A DNA stretch of 64,000 bases from Comamonas sp. 26 (lineage in GTDB: Bacteria > Pseudomonadota > Gammaproteobacteria > Burkholderiales > Burkholderiaceae_C), in NCBI RefSeq assembly GCF_002754475.1, contig NZ_PEFL01000002.1, forward strand, positions 124,001 through 188,000, in the 5' to 3' direction. How positions within the stretch are numbered: the stretch's first letter is position 1; each line of letters starts with the position of its first letter. Of this stretch, positions 46,561 to 56,635 are shown piece by piece. Under the pieces are notes generated by a model. It did no database searches, was not told the origin of the DNA, and saw only the letters and a list, made by a program, of their open reading frames with translations. The position numbers were made by a program, and so were the translations under genes.

Positions 46561-48261
46561 ATGCTGGCGATCGTCCCCCTCCACTCCATACCTTTGCTCT
46601 TTAAACGCTTGGTGCTGCCTGCATGCGCCGCAGCCGTACTACTTTTGACGGGCTGCGCCACCCAGCTCCCCAAAGATGTAGAGCGCCCCGTCAGCACGGC
46701 ACTGAGCCAGCCTCAAAACACCGGTCTGGGCGCATTCATTAACCAGAATCGCCCAGCCACCGCCAAGGACGACGCTTCAGCCTTTGCCTTGATCTCCGGC
46801 CCGCAGCAAGCCTTCAGCAGTCGCATGGCACTGGTGGAGAACGCGCAGAAAACGCTTGACCTGCAGTACTACGCGATTCATGCCGATCAAAGCACAGGGA
46901 GCCTGCTGCGAGCCATCGTTCATGCGGCACAGCGCGGCGTGCGGGTTAGGGTGTTGCTCGACGACTTCCACAGCACAGGACCGGATGCTCAGGTGATGCG
47001 CCTGGCCTTTGTACCCAACGTGGATATGCGCATGTTCAACCCGCTGGCGGGCTCTCGAGCCTCCACCATCGGCCGCGCCTGGACGCTGCTGACCGACTTT
47101 CAGCGCGCGCAGCAGCGCATGCACAACAAGATGTTTGTGGCCGACAACGCCCTGGCGGTCATTGGTGGCCGCAATCTGGGAGATGCCTACTTCGACGCTT
47201 CCAACGACGGCAACTTTGTCGATCTGGATGTACTGACCGGCGGCCCCGTGGTCAAGGATCTGTCGCGCAGCTTTGACCGTTACTGGAATAATGTGCGCGC
47301 CTACCCGGTTCAATCACTGGTCAGCGAGGCTGAGTTGCTGCAACTCAAGGAACAGTTTGATCGCGAAGATGCCACAACCGAGGCCGAAGCCACCAAGCAC
47401 ATACGACCCTCCATCGACCTCGAGGCAGAATCTCTGAACCTGAGCAGTATTCCCTGGATCTGGGCCCGCGCCTTGGTGCTGGCTGATAGCCCGACCAAGA
47501 TTCCAGTCGAAGGCAATGAGAGAGCCAGCGGAGCCGAAACCTTTGCCGAAGCATTGCTCAAGGCAGACGATTCCAGCACTCCCCCCATTTCCGCCACCCC
47601 CGCACTCCAAGCGGACTCGGTCGTCGATGGCCTGCTGGCTCTGATTCGCTCGGCCAAGCAGGATTTGCTGGTGGTCTCGCCTTACTTTGTCCCCGGGGAC
47701 GAAATCATGAGCGCGTTTCGCACCGCGCGCCAGCAGGGGGTGCGCATTCGCATCCTGACGAATTCACTAGCCTCCAATGATGCGCCGCTGGCGCACGCCG
47801 GTTACGCCCGCCACCGCAAGGAATTGCTGGAGCTGGGAGTGATTCTTTACGAGATGCGCAGTGAAGCCGCCAATGTGCGCTCGGCACTGCGGGCTGGCGG
47901 CACAGGATCGGGGGGCAGCACAGGCACCTCTCGCGCCATGCTCCACACCAAGCTGCTGGTGATCGACGGGCACCTGGCTGCCGTGGGCTCGATGAATCTG
48001 GATATGCGCTCCCGACTCCAGAACACCGAGATTGCCGTGCTCATCGCCAGCCGCCGTTTCAGCCAATTGGCCAGCGACAGCATTGACGAAAGCCTGCCTG
48101 AGAACAGCTGGCGCGTAGAGATTGACCCCAGCGGCAAGCTGATCTGGCGTGCGCCGCAAGACAGCGGCCTGAGCGACGCGCATTCAGAGCCCGATGCCAG
48201 CCTCGGCCTGCGCCTTATGCTGCAGCTGATTGGGCCTCTGGCTCCAGACAGTCTGCTGTAG
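46561..48261 (+). CDS. Phospholipase D-family lipoprotein (ClsC/YmdC-like)
   Basis: A 566-residue exported protein of the phospholipase D superfamily, close to ClsC cardiolipin synthases. A signal with lipobox LLTGC implies lipidation and periplasmic anchoring, unlike typical ClsC. Two HKD motifs are intact: HNKMFVADNALAVIGGRN and HTKLLVIDGHLAAVGSMNLD. The frame is open upstream into ribD, but the signal defines ATG 46561. Its end overlaps the 3' end of dusC by 47 bases on the opposite strand. It may build cardiolipin or hydrolyse phospholipids; the nature of the substrate is uncertain. Confidence 0.88.
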   Translation: MLAIVPLHSIPLLFKRLVLPACAAAVLLLTGCATQLPKDVERPVSTALSQPQNTGLGAFINQNRPATAKDDASAFALISGPQQAFSSRMALVENAQKTLDLQYYAIHADQSTGSLLRAIVHAAQRGVRVRVLLDDFHSTGPDAQVMRLAFVPNVDMRMFNPLAGSRASTIGRAWTLLTDFQRAQQRMHNKMFVADNALAVIGGRNLGDAYFDASNDGNFVDLDVLTGGPVVKDLSRSFDRYWNNVRAYPVQSLVSEAELLQLKEQFDREDATTEAEATKHIRPSIDLEAESLNLSSIPWIWARALVLADSPTKIPVEGNERASGAETFAEALLKADDSSTPPISATPALQADSVVDGLLALIRSAKQDLLVVSPYFVPGDEIMSAFRTARQQGVRIRILTNSLASNDAPLAHAGYARHRKELLELGVILYEMRSEAANVRSALRAGGTGSGGSTGTSRAMLHTKLLVIDGHLAAVGSMNLDMRSRLQNTEIAVLIASRRFSQLASDSIDESLPENSWRVEIDPSGKLIWRAPQDSGLSDAHSEPDASLGLRLMLQLIGPLAPDSLL

Positions 48262-49258
48262 CCGCAGCCTGCGGCCAGCGCCATTCCTGCTGCAAGTCAC
48301 GCTGGGGCAAGGCCTGCACCCAGTCGTTGATGGTGCTTTGATCGGTTTGCGTGCGTACTTCCTGAAAGGCGATTTCAGCCTCAGGAAAGCGTCTGCGCAT
48401 CAGGTTAAGCCATTGCTTGAGTCGGCCAGCCCGCTGGCGCGGCTCCAAGTCTTCGCAGACCATCTGCCAAAAACGCTGCACTTGCGGCACCACTACCGGC
48501 CAGTCAATGCCCGCCTCTGTGGTGTTGGTACCCTGCGCCAATGCCTTGCGGATGGCCAGAGCCAGCCCCGGGTCAGCCACAATGCCGCGCCCCAGCATCA
48601 GATCGTCGCAACCCGAAACTTCGCGGCAACGCAGGGCTTCTTCCACCGTCCAGATCTCGCCATTGGCCACCACATTCACACCCACAGCTTCGCGGATGCG
48701 CGGAATTTCTTCCCAGAAGGCAGGCGGGCGATAACCATCAAGCTTGGTACGCGCGTGCACCACGATTTCGCAGGCACCGCCGCTTTCCATGGCCTGCGCG
48801 CATTCGGTCATCAGCGTCCGGTCGTTAAAGCCCAGCCGCATCTTGGCCGACACAGGCAGGTGCGCGGGAACAGCCTTGCGCACTGCCTCCACCACACGAG
48901 CGATCTGCGCCGGGTCTTGTAGCAGCGATGCACCACCACCATGGCGGTTGACAACCTTGGCCGGGCAGCCAAAGTTCAGATCAATCCCTTCAGGCCCCAG
49001 CCGCGCCAGATTCGCAGCGTTCTCGGCCATGCTGGATGGGTCAGAGCCCAGCAACTGGGCGCGCACCGGCACGCCGGCCAGCGTTTTGCTGCCGTTGCGC
49101 AGCTCGGGCATGATGCCCAGATACACCTTATCGGGCAGCAGCGTGCCAGTGATGCGAATGAACTCGGACACGCAGCGGTCAGCGCCGCCCACCCGGGTCA
49201 GCACATCACGCAGAACAAAATCCAGCAGCCCTTCCATGGGCGCAAGCAGCAGTCTCAT
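48215..49258 (-). CDS. dusC: tRNA-dihydrouridine(16) synthase
   Basis: A 347-residue FMN enzyme reducing U16 of tRNA with NADPH. It starts LLLAPMEGLLDFVLRDVLTRVG and carries the catalytic Cys98 in NFGCPAK, followed by VNRHGGGASLLQDP and, near residue 195, VVANGEIWTVEEA. DRCVSEFIRITGTLLPDKV identifies the DusC subtype. The chain is about 30 residues longer than E. coli DusC, with the extra sequence at the Ala-rich C-terminus, the part that overlaps the cls-like gene. Confidence 0.92.
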   Translation of the reverse strand: MRLLLAPMEGLLDFVLRDVLTRVGGADRCVSEFIRITGTLLPDKVYLGIMPELRNGSKTLAGVPVRAQLLGSDPSSMAENAANLARLGPEGIDLNFGCPAKVVNRHGGGASLLQDPAQIARVVEAVRKAVPAHLPVSAKMRLGFNDRTLMTECAQAMESGGACEIVVHARTKLDGYRPPAFWEEIPRIREAVGVNVVANGEIWTVEEALRCREVSGCDDLMLGRGIVADPGLALAIRKALAQGTNTTEAGIDWPVVVPQVQRFWQMVCEDLEPRQRAGRLKQWLNLMRRRFPEAEIAFQEVRTQTDQSTINDWVQALPQRDLQQEWRWPQAAATADCLEPEAQSAAA

Positions 49259-49281
49259 TTCAGACTCAAATCAAATTGACC

Positions 49282-49317
49282 TGTAGCGCTTATCCAGAAT
49301 GCGCTTACAGCTATTAA
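49282..49317 (-). repeat. Interspersed dyad repeat copy
   Basis: TGTAGCGCTTATCCAGAATGCGCTTACAGCTATTA, with the same half-sites as the copy at 34083, lies just upstream of dusC. Confidence 0.6.
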
Positions 49318-49451
49318 TTCAGAAGCAATCTCTATGGGTTGCAGGCGTAATCCAAGTGATTCACTGCGCATTGAAGCAGATTCACACCAGTGTCATCGTC
49401 AGCACATGCAATAGCGCATCGCCATTTGTATTGCGCCAGACAGCACCCACC

Positions 49452-49979
49452 ATGATTTTGCAAAAAACCGCCAAGGCCCAAGAGGAACTTCAGCCCGGGA
49501 CGCGCCAGCTGCCACAGCGTGCACGCTCTCTGCTGTTGATGGCCGGCGGCAAAAGCATGGAGGAACTCCAAGCCTTGCTGGGCAGCGATCATGCCGCACT
49601 GGCCCGGCAGTTGGTGGCACAGGGCTATCTGGAGCTGATCGCCACTGGCGAGAGCAAGAGCAGCAGCCCCGCTTTAGCGCCAGCCATCAATATGGCAGGC
49701 ACGCGTATGTATTTGTTTGACCTGTGCGAGCGATTGTTTGCCAACCGTCACGAAACCCTTGCTCAGGCATTACGCACGCAACTGCGTGAAGCACGGGACC
49801 TGAGCAGCTTGCGCAGCGCCAGCCTGAACTTTCTGGTGGCCGTGCAAGAGTATGCAGGGGAGGAGCGAGCCCAGTCGCTGCGCGAGCGACTGGCTGCTTT
49901 GCTGGCCTGCCACGATGCGAGTGGCGAGGCCGTCAACGAGACACAAAAAAGCTCAGCGACCGAGCCTTCTCTGGCTTAA
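49452..49979 (+). CDS. Protein of unknown function
   Basis: A 175-residue soluble protein that I do not recognise. The N-terminus is charged, followed by QRARSLLLMAGGKSMEELQALLG and a helix-rich body (ARQLVAQGYLEL), which may be a winged-helix-like DNA-binding domain of the type where a recognition helix precedes GYLEL. The C-terminal part is Glu/Arg-rich and helical. There is no signal peptide. ATG 49452 is preferred to upstream in-frame starts that run back through dusC promoter DNA. It ends 18 bases from the convergent methyltransferase gene. Confidence 0.6.
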   Translation: MILQKTAKAQEELQPGTRQLPQRARSLLLMAGGKSMEELQALLGSDHAALARQLVAQGYLELIATGESKSSSPALAPAINMAGTRMYLFDLCERLFANRHETLAQALRTQLREARDLSSLRSASLNFLVAVQEYAGEERAQSLRERLAALLACHDASGEAVNETQKSSATEPSLA

Positions 49980-49997
49980 CGCAGCGCTTTATTACGC

Positions 49998-51197
49998 TTA
50001 GATTGCGACCAGACGCCAGAGCGAGGTGACTTCCGCAGCACGTGCAGCGTGCAGCGGGTCTTCGCTATCTTGCACCTTGCCGTGACTGGGGCGAATGTCT
50101 TCGCGGCCCAGCACCTTGAGGCCTGCAGCCTCAATCCAGCCCAGCAGCTCTTCGCGCTTGCGCAGCTTCAGGTGCTCAGCCAGATCAGACAGGATGAGCC
50201 AGCCTTCGCCACCGGGTTGCAGATGCGCAGCCAGACCTTGAACAAAGCCACGCAGCATGCGGCTGTCTTCGTCGTAGATGGCCTGATCGAGCAGCGATGC
50301 GGCCTTGCCAGGCAACCATGGTGGGTTGCAGACAATCAGGCCGGCACGGCCTTCGGGAAACAGGTCAGCACGTTGCAGCTTCACCTTGGCTGCATGACCA
50401 AGACGCTGCAGGTTCTCGGTGGCACAGCTCAAAGCACGCTCGCTCATGTCGGTCGCCACAATGGATTTGACGCCGCGCTTGATCAGCTGGGCTGAGAGCA
50501 CGCCAGTGCCCACGCCAATATCCCAGGCCTGCTGCATGCCAGCGGCTGGAATAGGCGCACGTGCCACCAGCTCAAGGTACTCGCCGCGCACGGGCGAGAA
50601 CACACCGTAATGGGCATGAATGCGCTCGCCATCCAGCGCAGCAAGCTCCACGCCTTTTTTCCGCCACTCATGAGCGCCAACGACGCCAAGCAAGTCACGC
50701 AGCGGCACCAGCACCGATTGCGCAGCGCCTTGCTTGGGGGCTGTGCCCCACGCTTCGGTACAGGCAACGCTCCAGTCAGGAGCGCGGCGCAGTGCGCAAT
50801 GCCATTGCTCATCCAGCTCAATCAGAATGCTGGCCAGTACGCGTGCGCGCTGAGCCTGAGTCTGGCGATACAGATGAAAGGCGTGGGGAAATGTGATTTC
50901 AGCAGCGGCAGCAGCCTTGCGGCGTGTCACCTTTTTTTCAAGCCTGCGGCCCAGCGCCACCAAGAGCTGGCGGGCGTTCTGAAAGTCACCACGCCACAGC
51001 AGCGAGGCACCTTCGCTGATATGGCGAAACGCCGTATCAGCGGGCATGGTGTCATCGGCCAGCTCAATGCGCTTGGGCTGCGGCAGGCTGCTTTCAGTGC
51101 GCCACAGGGCAGAGCGGGGCTTGCCCTTCTCTTGCCACTCAAGCGGTTGATAGGCGGAGACTGAGGCCGCGACGTTGTTGTTATTGATGGTCTTCAC
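49998..51197 (-). CDS. Class I SAM-dependent methyltransferase
   Basis: A 399-residue methyltransferase. The SAM site VWDIGVGTG-like motif occurs at residues 226-232 (DIGVGTG), the acidic motif ATDMSERAL near 249, and NPPWLPG at 291-297, the NPPW box of the HemK/RsmC/RlmG amino-methyltransferases. The N-terminal 200 residues are a separate helical domain, so an rRNA guanine or protein Gln substrate is possible. The precise target cannot be read from sequence. It is encoded 30 bases after the GNAT gene start region and transcribed the same way. Confidence 0.85.
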   Translation of the reverse strand: MKTINNNNVAASVSAYQPLEWQEKGKPRSALWRTESSLPQPKRIELADDTMPADTAFRHISEGASLLWRGDFQNARQLLVALGRRLEKKVTRRKAAAAAEITFPHAFHLYRQTQAQRARVLASILIELDEQWHCALRRAPDWSVACTEAWGTAPKQGAAQSVLVPLRDLLGVVGAHEWRKKGVELAALDGERIHAHYGVFSPVRGEYLELVARAPIPAAGMQQAWDIGVGTGVLSAQLIKRGVKSIVATDMSERALSCATENLQRLGHAAKVKLQRADLFPEGRAGLIVCNPPWLPGKAASLLDQAIYDEDSRMLRGFVQGLAAHLQPGGEGWLILSDLAEHLKLRKREELLGWIEAAGLKVLGREDIRPSHGKVQDSEDPLHAARAAEVTSLWRLVAI

Positions 51198-51227
51198 GGC
51201 CTGTCTTTCAATGGGCTAATGGCTTGT

Positions 51228-51752
51228 TTAGCCGTTCAGAGGGCGCTTAACGCGCACTTCTTCAATCTTGATGCTGCCAACCACTGCCGTCTTGGCAGTG
51301 GACATCTCACGCTTGAAACCGGCCATTTCGTGGAAACGCAGGGCACGTTCATTGCGCAGAGGAATCCAGGCTGTCACGTTGGTACAGCCTTCTTCCAGCA
51401 AACCATCACGGGCAGCATCCCACAGAGCCACGCCAACGCCTTGGCTCCAGTGAGTGGGAGATGCATAGATGGCCCAAATCTCACCAGTAGTCTGGCGAGA
51501 CTTTTCATCACGGGATCGGTCAAAGCCGACAAAGCCGACGATCTTGTCGCCTTCAATGGCGACCTGGACCTGCGGCTCACAGAATTCAATAGCTTCGCGC
51601 CAGTAAGCCTGGCGCTTTTCAACCGAGGACATGGCCTTCAGTTGATCATCGGGAACCAGACCTCGATAAGCCTCCAGTGCGGAAGCAGTATGGATCTGGG
51701 CAATCGCTTTTGCATCGCGAAGAGTAGCGGGACGGACCTGGATACTGGACAT
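51228..51752 (-). CDS. GNAT family N-acetyltransferase
   Basis: A 174-residue acetyltransferase of the GNAT fold. It starts IQVRPATLRDAKAIAQIH, keeps the pyrophosphate loop in SQGVGVALWDAARDGLLEEG and ends with the usual WIPLRNERALRFHEMAGF. Substrate unknown. ATG 51752 (MSSIQVRPAT) is chosen over ATG 51794, which precedes a non-conserved extension. It shares transcription direction with the methyltransferase gene. Confidence 0.87.
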   Translation of the reverse strand: MSSIQVRPATLRDAKAIAQIHTASALEAYRGLVPDDQLKAMSSVEKRQAYWREAIEFCEPQVQVAIEGDKIVGFVGFDRSRDEKSRQTTGEIWAIYASPTHWSQGVGVALWDAARDGLLEEGCTNVTAWIPLRNERALRFHEMAGFKREMSTAKTAVVGSIKIEEVRVKRPLNG

Positions 51753-52019
51753 GGAAAAACCGGGGCAGAAACATGTAAGAATAGAAGGGCGCAATTGTCT
51801 ACAAATTTAGAGTTTTGGCACGCGGCATGGTTGTTAGCCATTCGGTTGACTGCGGCTGTTCGCATTTCCTTGCCCTGTAGCAATCTATGTGCTATGCGCT
51901 CATCAAAGCAGAGCAGCAAGCCCGCATTCCTCAAGGGTTTGAGTCACATTTAATGACAAATAGTCAGGACTCAAATCACCCTTGACAGCAGTAAATCTGG
52001 CAATGCCTTCAAAACAGCA

Positions 52020-53450
52020 TCAAAGCCAGCGCCGCATGAAGCGCATCATGCGATCAAACTTTTCACCAAACGGCGGGTAAAGCATTGACGTGGCAGCCCA
52101 GCGCGACTGCACGAAAACCGCCTTCTGGTGCACAAAACGCAGAAAGCCTTGCTCGGAGTGATAAGCACCCCAGCCACTCTCGCCGACCCCACCAAACGGC
52201 AGGTTGTCATGCGCCACATGCAACAAAGTGTCGTTCACACAGACACCTCCGCTGACCGTACGCAGCAGCACCGCATCGCGCTCTGCCTCATCGTTGCCAA
52301 ACCAGTACAGCGCCAGCGGGCGCGGGCTGGCATTGATGGCGTTGATCACGTCTTCAATGCGCTCATACGAGATCACCGGCAGGATGGGGCCAAAAATCTC
52401 TTCCTGCATCAGCTGCATTTCGCCCGTGGCACCAAACACCAGTGCGGGAGCGAACTGGCGCTCAACCGCCTCACCCCACAAGGTGGCATCGCCATCTACC
52501 GCAGGCGCTGCAGCCTCATGCATCCAGTGCACCTGCGCGCCAAGGCTCTGGGCCTGGCGCAGCATCTGCTTGAGCCGTGCCAGATGGCGCTTGCTGATGA
52601 TGGCCGTGTAATCGGGGTTGCCTGAAATCCGCGGATACAGCTGCTGCACAGCAGCCTTGTAGGCCTCCGCAAAAGCCTGCTCCTGCCCACGCGGCAGCAG
52701 CACATAGTCGGGGGCGATACAGGTCTGCCCGGCGTTGACCAGCTTGCCATAGGCCACCTTGAGCGCCACGGCCTGCAAATCGCAGTCCTGCGCAATGATG
52801 CAAGGGGACTTACCACCCAGCTCCAGCGTCGTCGGTGTCAGGTGCACAGCAGCCGCCTGTGCCACGCGCCGCCCCACGGCGGTCGAGCCCGTAAACAGCA
52901 GATGATCGAACTGCAGGCCCGAGAACTGCGTGGCCACACCCACATCGCCCTCAATCACGCTGAACTCATCAGGTGCAAAGAATTGAGCGACCAGCTCGGC
53001 CATCTTCGCTGAAGTATTCGGTGTCAGTTCACTGGGCTTGAGCATGACGCGGTTACCCGCCGCCAATGCGGTGATGACTGGTGCCAGAGACAGCTGCACC
53101 GGGTAGTTCCACGGCGAGATGATGCCCACCACACCCAGCGGCTGGCGTTCTATCCAGGCTTTGCCCGGCTGCAGCATCAGCGGTGTGCGCACGCGCTGGC
53201 GTTTGCTCCATTTCGGAAGGTACTTGAGCGTGTGCTTGAGCATATTGCGTACCAGCATCAAATCCAGCATTTCCGTCCAGCGCTCAGAGCGCACGCCAAA
53301 ATCCTGCTCCACGGCCGCGCACAGCGCCGGTCCGTTTTCATCCAGCATCTTCTGCAGGCGCAGCAAACGCTCGCGCCGCACCAGCAAAGGTGCATCGACC
53401 TGCGCGCGGCTGGCTTGGTATTGCAAGTCAAAAATGCGATGCAAGTCCAT
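52020..53450 (-). CDS. calB: Aldehyde dehydrogenase, coniferyl-aldehyde type
   Basis: A 476-residue NAD(P)-dependent aldehyde dehydrogenase. Asn115 (ISPWNYPVQL), Glu210 (TLELGGKSP) and the catalytic Cys244 (NAGQTCIAPDYVL) are present. The subfamily of coniferyl aldehyde dehydrogenases, with a C-terminal membrane-associating helix (RMMRFMRRWL), matches best. It would oxidise lignin-derived or fatty aldehydes; substrate range is inferred. The symbol calB is by family resemblance only. Confidence 0.86.
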   Translation of the reverse strand: MDLHRIFDLQYQASRAQVDAPLLVRRERLLRLQKMLDENGPALCAAVEQDFGVRSERWTEMLDLMLVRNMLKHTLKYLPKWSKRQRVRTPLMLQPGKAWIERQPLGVVGIISPWNYPVQLSLAPVITALAAGNRVMLKPSELTPNTSAKMAELVAQFFAPDEFSVIEGDVGVATQFSGLQFDHLLFTGSTAVGRRVAQAAAVHLTPTTLELGGKSPCIIAQDCDLQAVALKVAYGKLVNAGQTCIAPDYVLLPRGQEQAFAEAYKAAVQQLYPRISGNPDYTAIISKRHLARLKQMLRQAQSLGAQVHWMHEAAAPAVDGDATLWGEAVERQFAPALVFGATGEMQLMQEEIFGPILPVISYERIEDVINAINASPRPLALYWFGNDEAERDAVLLRTVSGGVCVNDTLLHVAHDNLPFGGVGESGWGAYHSEQGFLRFVHQKAVFVQSRWAATSMLYPPFGEKFDRMMRFMRRWL

Positions 53451-53522
53451 TTAGTTCATGCCCGTCTGAATATCTCAAAATTACAGCCCCGACGATAACG
53501 CGGGTCTACGTAAACACAGCGT

Positions 53523-53565
53523 AAAAAAAGAGCCTGATGCAACATTGCACAGGCTCTTTTGTTTT
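53523..53565 (-). terminator. Rho-independent terminator after the small membrane protein gene
   Basis: A long hairpin (GAGCCTG...CAGGCTC, with inner TGCAA/TTGCA pairing) ends in seven T on the minus strand, about 75 bases past the membrane-protein stop. It is close to the start of the aldehyde dehydrogenase gene, separating the two. Confidence 0.85.
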
Positions 53566-53638
53566 GACCTCGGCATCAGCCCTCGGCCTTTGTCGCCTCA
53601 CTCACAGCAAAGTATGAAGGCTGCAAGCAGGCTTGTCA

Positions 53639-53995
53639 TTACGACTCATGTACCTCGCGCGGCTGCACATCGGTCACATCGCCCGCGCCAGGCAGAACGC
53701 CGCGGCGCGAGCGACCTTCACGCACATCATCTTTAGCCTGGGCATTGCCCGACGATTGCGCCATCCACTCGGCCCCCGAGCGGTACACCGTCTGCCAGCC
53801 AGCAAACGGACTCATGGCTCCCATGCTCATGGGCACGATGGGCTGACCCGTGAACCTGGCCCACAGGGCGCGCGCGCCCCATACCAGAGCAATCAGGCAG
53901 GCCACGGCCAGTAGGCACAGGAAGAACACCAGACCCACCAGCATCAGCACGATGCGGACGGCCCAGCGGGTTGCGGTAGTGGCGAAATCGTTCAA
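53639..53995 (-). CDS. Small membrane protein of unknown function
   Basis: A 118-residue protein with one long or two short transmembrane helices (about residues 11-42, VRIVLMLVGLVFFLCLLAVACLIALVWGA) and a soluble C-terminus rich in Gly, Arg and Ala. The start appears to be TTG 53995, preceded by AAAGG six bases away; no ATG fits ahead of the helix. It lies 27 bases after the clpB stop and ends in a strong terminator, suggesting co-transcription with clpB. No family recognised. Confidence 0.65.
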   Translation of the reverse strand: MNDFATTATRWAVRIVLMLVGLVFFLCLLAVACLIALVWGARALWARFTGQPIVPMSMGAMSPFAGWQTVYRSGAEWMAQSSGNAQAKDDVREGRSRRGVLPGAGDVTDVQPREVHES

Positions 53996-54022
53996 AGCAA
54001 TACCTTTCTATGGGCTCGGCCC

Positions 54023-56635
54023 TCAGGACACGCCTGAGGACTCGAACCTGAATACCCCGGGCTCAATCACCGGGTCTACTGTCACTGCAATCGTACTCTT
54101 GGGCGGGAACTTTCCTTCGAGTAACAACTTGGACAGCGGGTTTTCAATACGCTGCTGAATCGCACGCTTGAGCGGACGGGCACCGAACACGGGATCGAAA
54201 CCGACCTTGGCCAGCTCGGCCAGAGCCTGCTCGGACACCTGAATGCTCAGCTCCATCTTCTGCAGACGGCTTTCCAGCAACTTCAGCTGTATCTTGGCAA
54301 TCGCCTCGATGTTCTTGGCATCCAGTGCATGGAAGACCACAGTTTCATCAATGCGGTTCAGGAATTCGGGTCGGAAATGGTTTTTAAGTTCCCCCCAGAC
54401 CGCTTCCTTCACATCATCCGCATCCTCGCCCACCATGGCTTGGATCAAATGTGAACCAATGTTGCTGGTCATCACGATCACGGTGTTCTTGAAGTCCACC
54501 GTGCGACCCTGACCATCGGTCAGGCGACCATCGTCCAGCACCTGCAGCAGCACGTTGAAGACATCGGGGTGGGCTTTTTCCACCTCGTCCAGCAGCAGCA
54601 CGCTATAGGGCTTGCGGCGCACGGCTTCGGTCAAATAACCACCCTCCTCATAGCCGACATAGCCTGGGGGCGCACCAATCAATCGTGCCACAGAGTGCTT
54701 TTCCATGAACTCACTCATGTCAACCCGCACCAGGTGATCTTCGCTGTCGAACAAGAAGCCTGCCAGCGCCTTGCACAGCTCGGTCTTACCCACGCCCGTA
54801 GGGCCCAGGAACAGGAAAGAGCCTGTAGGACGATTCGGATCGGACAGACCCGAGCGCGAGCGGCGAATGGCGTTGGAGACTGCGGCAATAGCCTCTTCTT
54901 GGCCCACGACGCGTTCGTGCAGCTTGGTTTCCATCTGCAGCAGTTTGTCTTTTTCGCCCTGCATCATCTTGGCAACGGGGATACCCGTGGCACGGCTGAC
55001 CACCTCGGCAATTTCCTCAGCACCGACCTGGGTGCGCAGCAGCTTGTGGGCAGGCGCACCATCTCGGCCTTGTTCCTTGGCCTGGGCTTCGTGCAACTGC
55101 TTCTCGAGCGCAGGAAGCTTGCCGTATTGCAGCTCGGCCACCTTGTTGAAGTCACCCTTACGCTTGAACTCTTCAATCTGAATGCGCAGTTGGTCAATCT
55201 CCTTGCGGATTTGCTCCGAACCCTGTGCGCTGGCTTTCTCAGCCTTCCAGATTTCTTCCAGATCGGCGTATTCGCGCTCCAGGCTTTCGAGTTCTTCCTC
55301 GATCAGCGACAGACGCTTTTGCGAGGCTTCGTCCTTCTCGCGCTTCATGGCTTCGCGCTCGATCTTGAGCTGAATCATGCGGCGCTCAAGCTTGTCCATC
55401 ACCTCGGGCTTGGAGTCCATCTCGATCTTGATCTTGGCCGCCGCCTCGTCGATCAAGTCAATGGCCTTGTCGGGCAGAAAGCGATCGGTAATATAGCGGT
55501 GGCTCAGCTCTGCTGCAGCAACGATAGCAGGGTCGGTAATATCGACGTTGTGGTGCGCCTCATACTTCACCTGCAAACCGCGCAAGATAGCGATGGTGTC
55601 TTCCACCGATGGCTCGCCCACAATCACCTTCTGGAAGCGACGCTCCAGCGCAGCATCTTTCTCGATGTACTTGCGGTATTCGTCAAGCGTAGTAGCGCCC
55701 ACGCAGTGCAGCTCGCCACGCGCCAGCGCGGGCTTGAGCATATTGCCTGCGTCCATGGCACCATCGGCCTTGCCGGCACCGACCATGGTGTGAATTTCGT
55801 CAATGAACAGGATGACGCGGCCTTCTTCCTGAGCCAGCTCTTTGAGCACGGATTTCAGGCGCTCTTCAAAGTCACCGCGGTACTTGGCTCCGGCCAGCAG
55901 GCCCGCCATATCGAGCGACAGGACGCGCTTGTTCTGCAGGCTCTCTGGCACTTCACCAGCCACAATGCGCTGGGCCAGGCCTTCGACAATCGCGGTCTTA
56001 CCCACGCCGGGCTCGCCAATCAGCACGGGGTTGTTCTTGCTGCGGCGCTGCAGCACCTGAATGGCGCGGCGAATTTCGTCGTCGCGACCAATCACGGGAT
56101 CAAGCTTGCCGCTGCGGGCACGCTCGGTCAGGTCCATCGTGTACTTCTTCAGCGCTTCGCGCTGGCCTTCGGATTCTGCACTGTCCACGTTCTGCCCTCC
56201 TCGTACGGCGTTGATGGCGGCTTCCAGGCTGGATTTGCTCACACCGCTTTGTTTGAGCAAGGCCCCGGCACGTGTGGCCGAACCTTTGCTGTCAGCCAGC
56301 GCCAGCAAGAACAGCTCGCTGGCGATGAACTGGTCACCGCGATTGAGTGCTTCCTTCTCTGCGGCCTGCAGCAATCGGGCCAGCTCCGTGCCCACTTGCA
56401 CATCGCCCTGCTGCTGCACACGCGGCAGGTCGGCCATGGCCTCCTCGGCCAGGTTTTTGAGTTGCTGCACATTGCCGCCGGCACGCTGCAAAAGAGCGCG
56501 CGGGCCGTCGTCCTGGCGCAGCATGGCGACCAGAAGGTGCAAGGGGTCGATGGTGGATTGGTCAGCACCGAGCGCCAGAGACTGCGCATCGGCCAAGGCT
56601 TCTTGGAATTTGGTCGTCAGTTTGTCAATTCGCAT
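54023..56635 (-). CDS. clpB: Chaperone ClpB (protein disaggregase)
   Basis: An 870-residue AAA+ disaggregase that rescues aggregated proteins with DnaK. It has the N-domain, NBD1 with Walker A GEPGVGKT at residues 207-214, the coiled-coil middle domain at about 400-525 ([27 protein letters not shown]), and NBD2 with GPTGVGKT near 606 and a C-terminal sensor region. ATG 56635 ([10 protein letters not shown]) is chosen over 56656. A heat-shock-type promoter may lie about 60 bases upstream. Moco genes follow upstream on the same strand. Confidence 0.96.
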   Translation of the reverse strand: MRIDKLTTKFQEALADAQSLALGADQSTIDPLHLLVAMLRQDDGPRALLQRAGGNVQQLKNLAEEAMADLPRVQQQGDVQVGTELARLLQAAEKEALNRGDQFIASELFLLALADSKGSATRAGALLKQSGVSKSSLEAAINAVRGGQNVDSAESEGQREALKKYTMDLTERARSGKLDPVIGRDDEIRRAIQVLQRRSKNNPVLIGEPGVGKTAIVEGLAQRIVAGEVPESLQNKRVLSLDMAGLLAGAKYRGDFEERLKSVLKELAQEEGRVILFIDEIHTMVGAGKADGAMDAGNMLKPALARGELHCVGATTLDEYRKYIEKDAALERRFQKVIVGEPSVEDTIAILRGLQVKYEAHHNVDITDPAIVAAAELSHRYITDRFLPDKAIDLIDEAAAKIKIEMDSKPEVMDKLERRMIQLKIEREAMKREKDEASQKRLSLIEEELESLEREYADLEEIWKAEKASAQGSEQIRKEIDQLRIQIEEFKRKGDFNKVAELQYGKLPALEKQLHEAQAKEQGRDGAPAHKLLRTQVGAEEIAEVVSRATGIPVAKMMQGEKDKLLQMETKLHERVVGQEEAIAAVSNAIRRSRSGLSDPNRPTGSFLFLGPTGVGKTELCKALAGFLFDSEDHLVRVDMSEFMEKHSVARLIGAPPGYVGYEEGGYLTEAVRRKPYSVLLLDEVEKAHPDVFNVLLQVLDDGRLTDGQGRTVDFKNTVIVMTSNIGSHLIQAMVGEDADDVKEAVWGELKNHFRPEFLNRIDETVVFHALDAKNIEAIAKIQLKLLESRLQKMELSIQVSEQALAELAKVGFDPVFGARPLKRAIQQRIENPLSKLLLEGKFPPKSTIAVTVDPVIEPGVFRFESSGVS

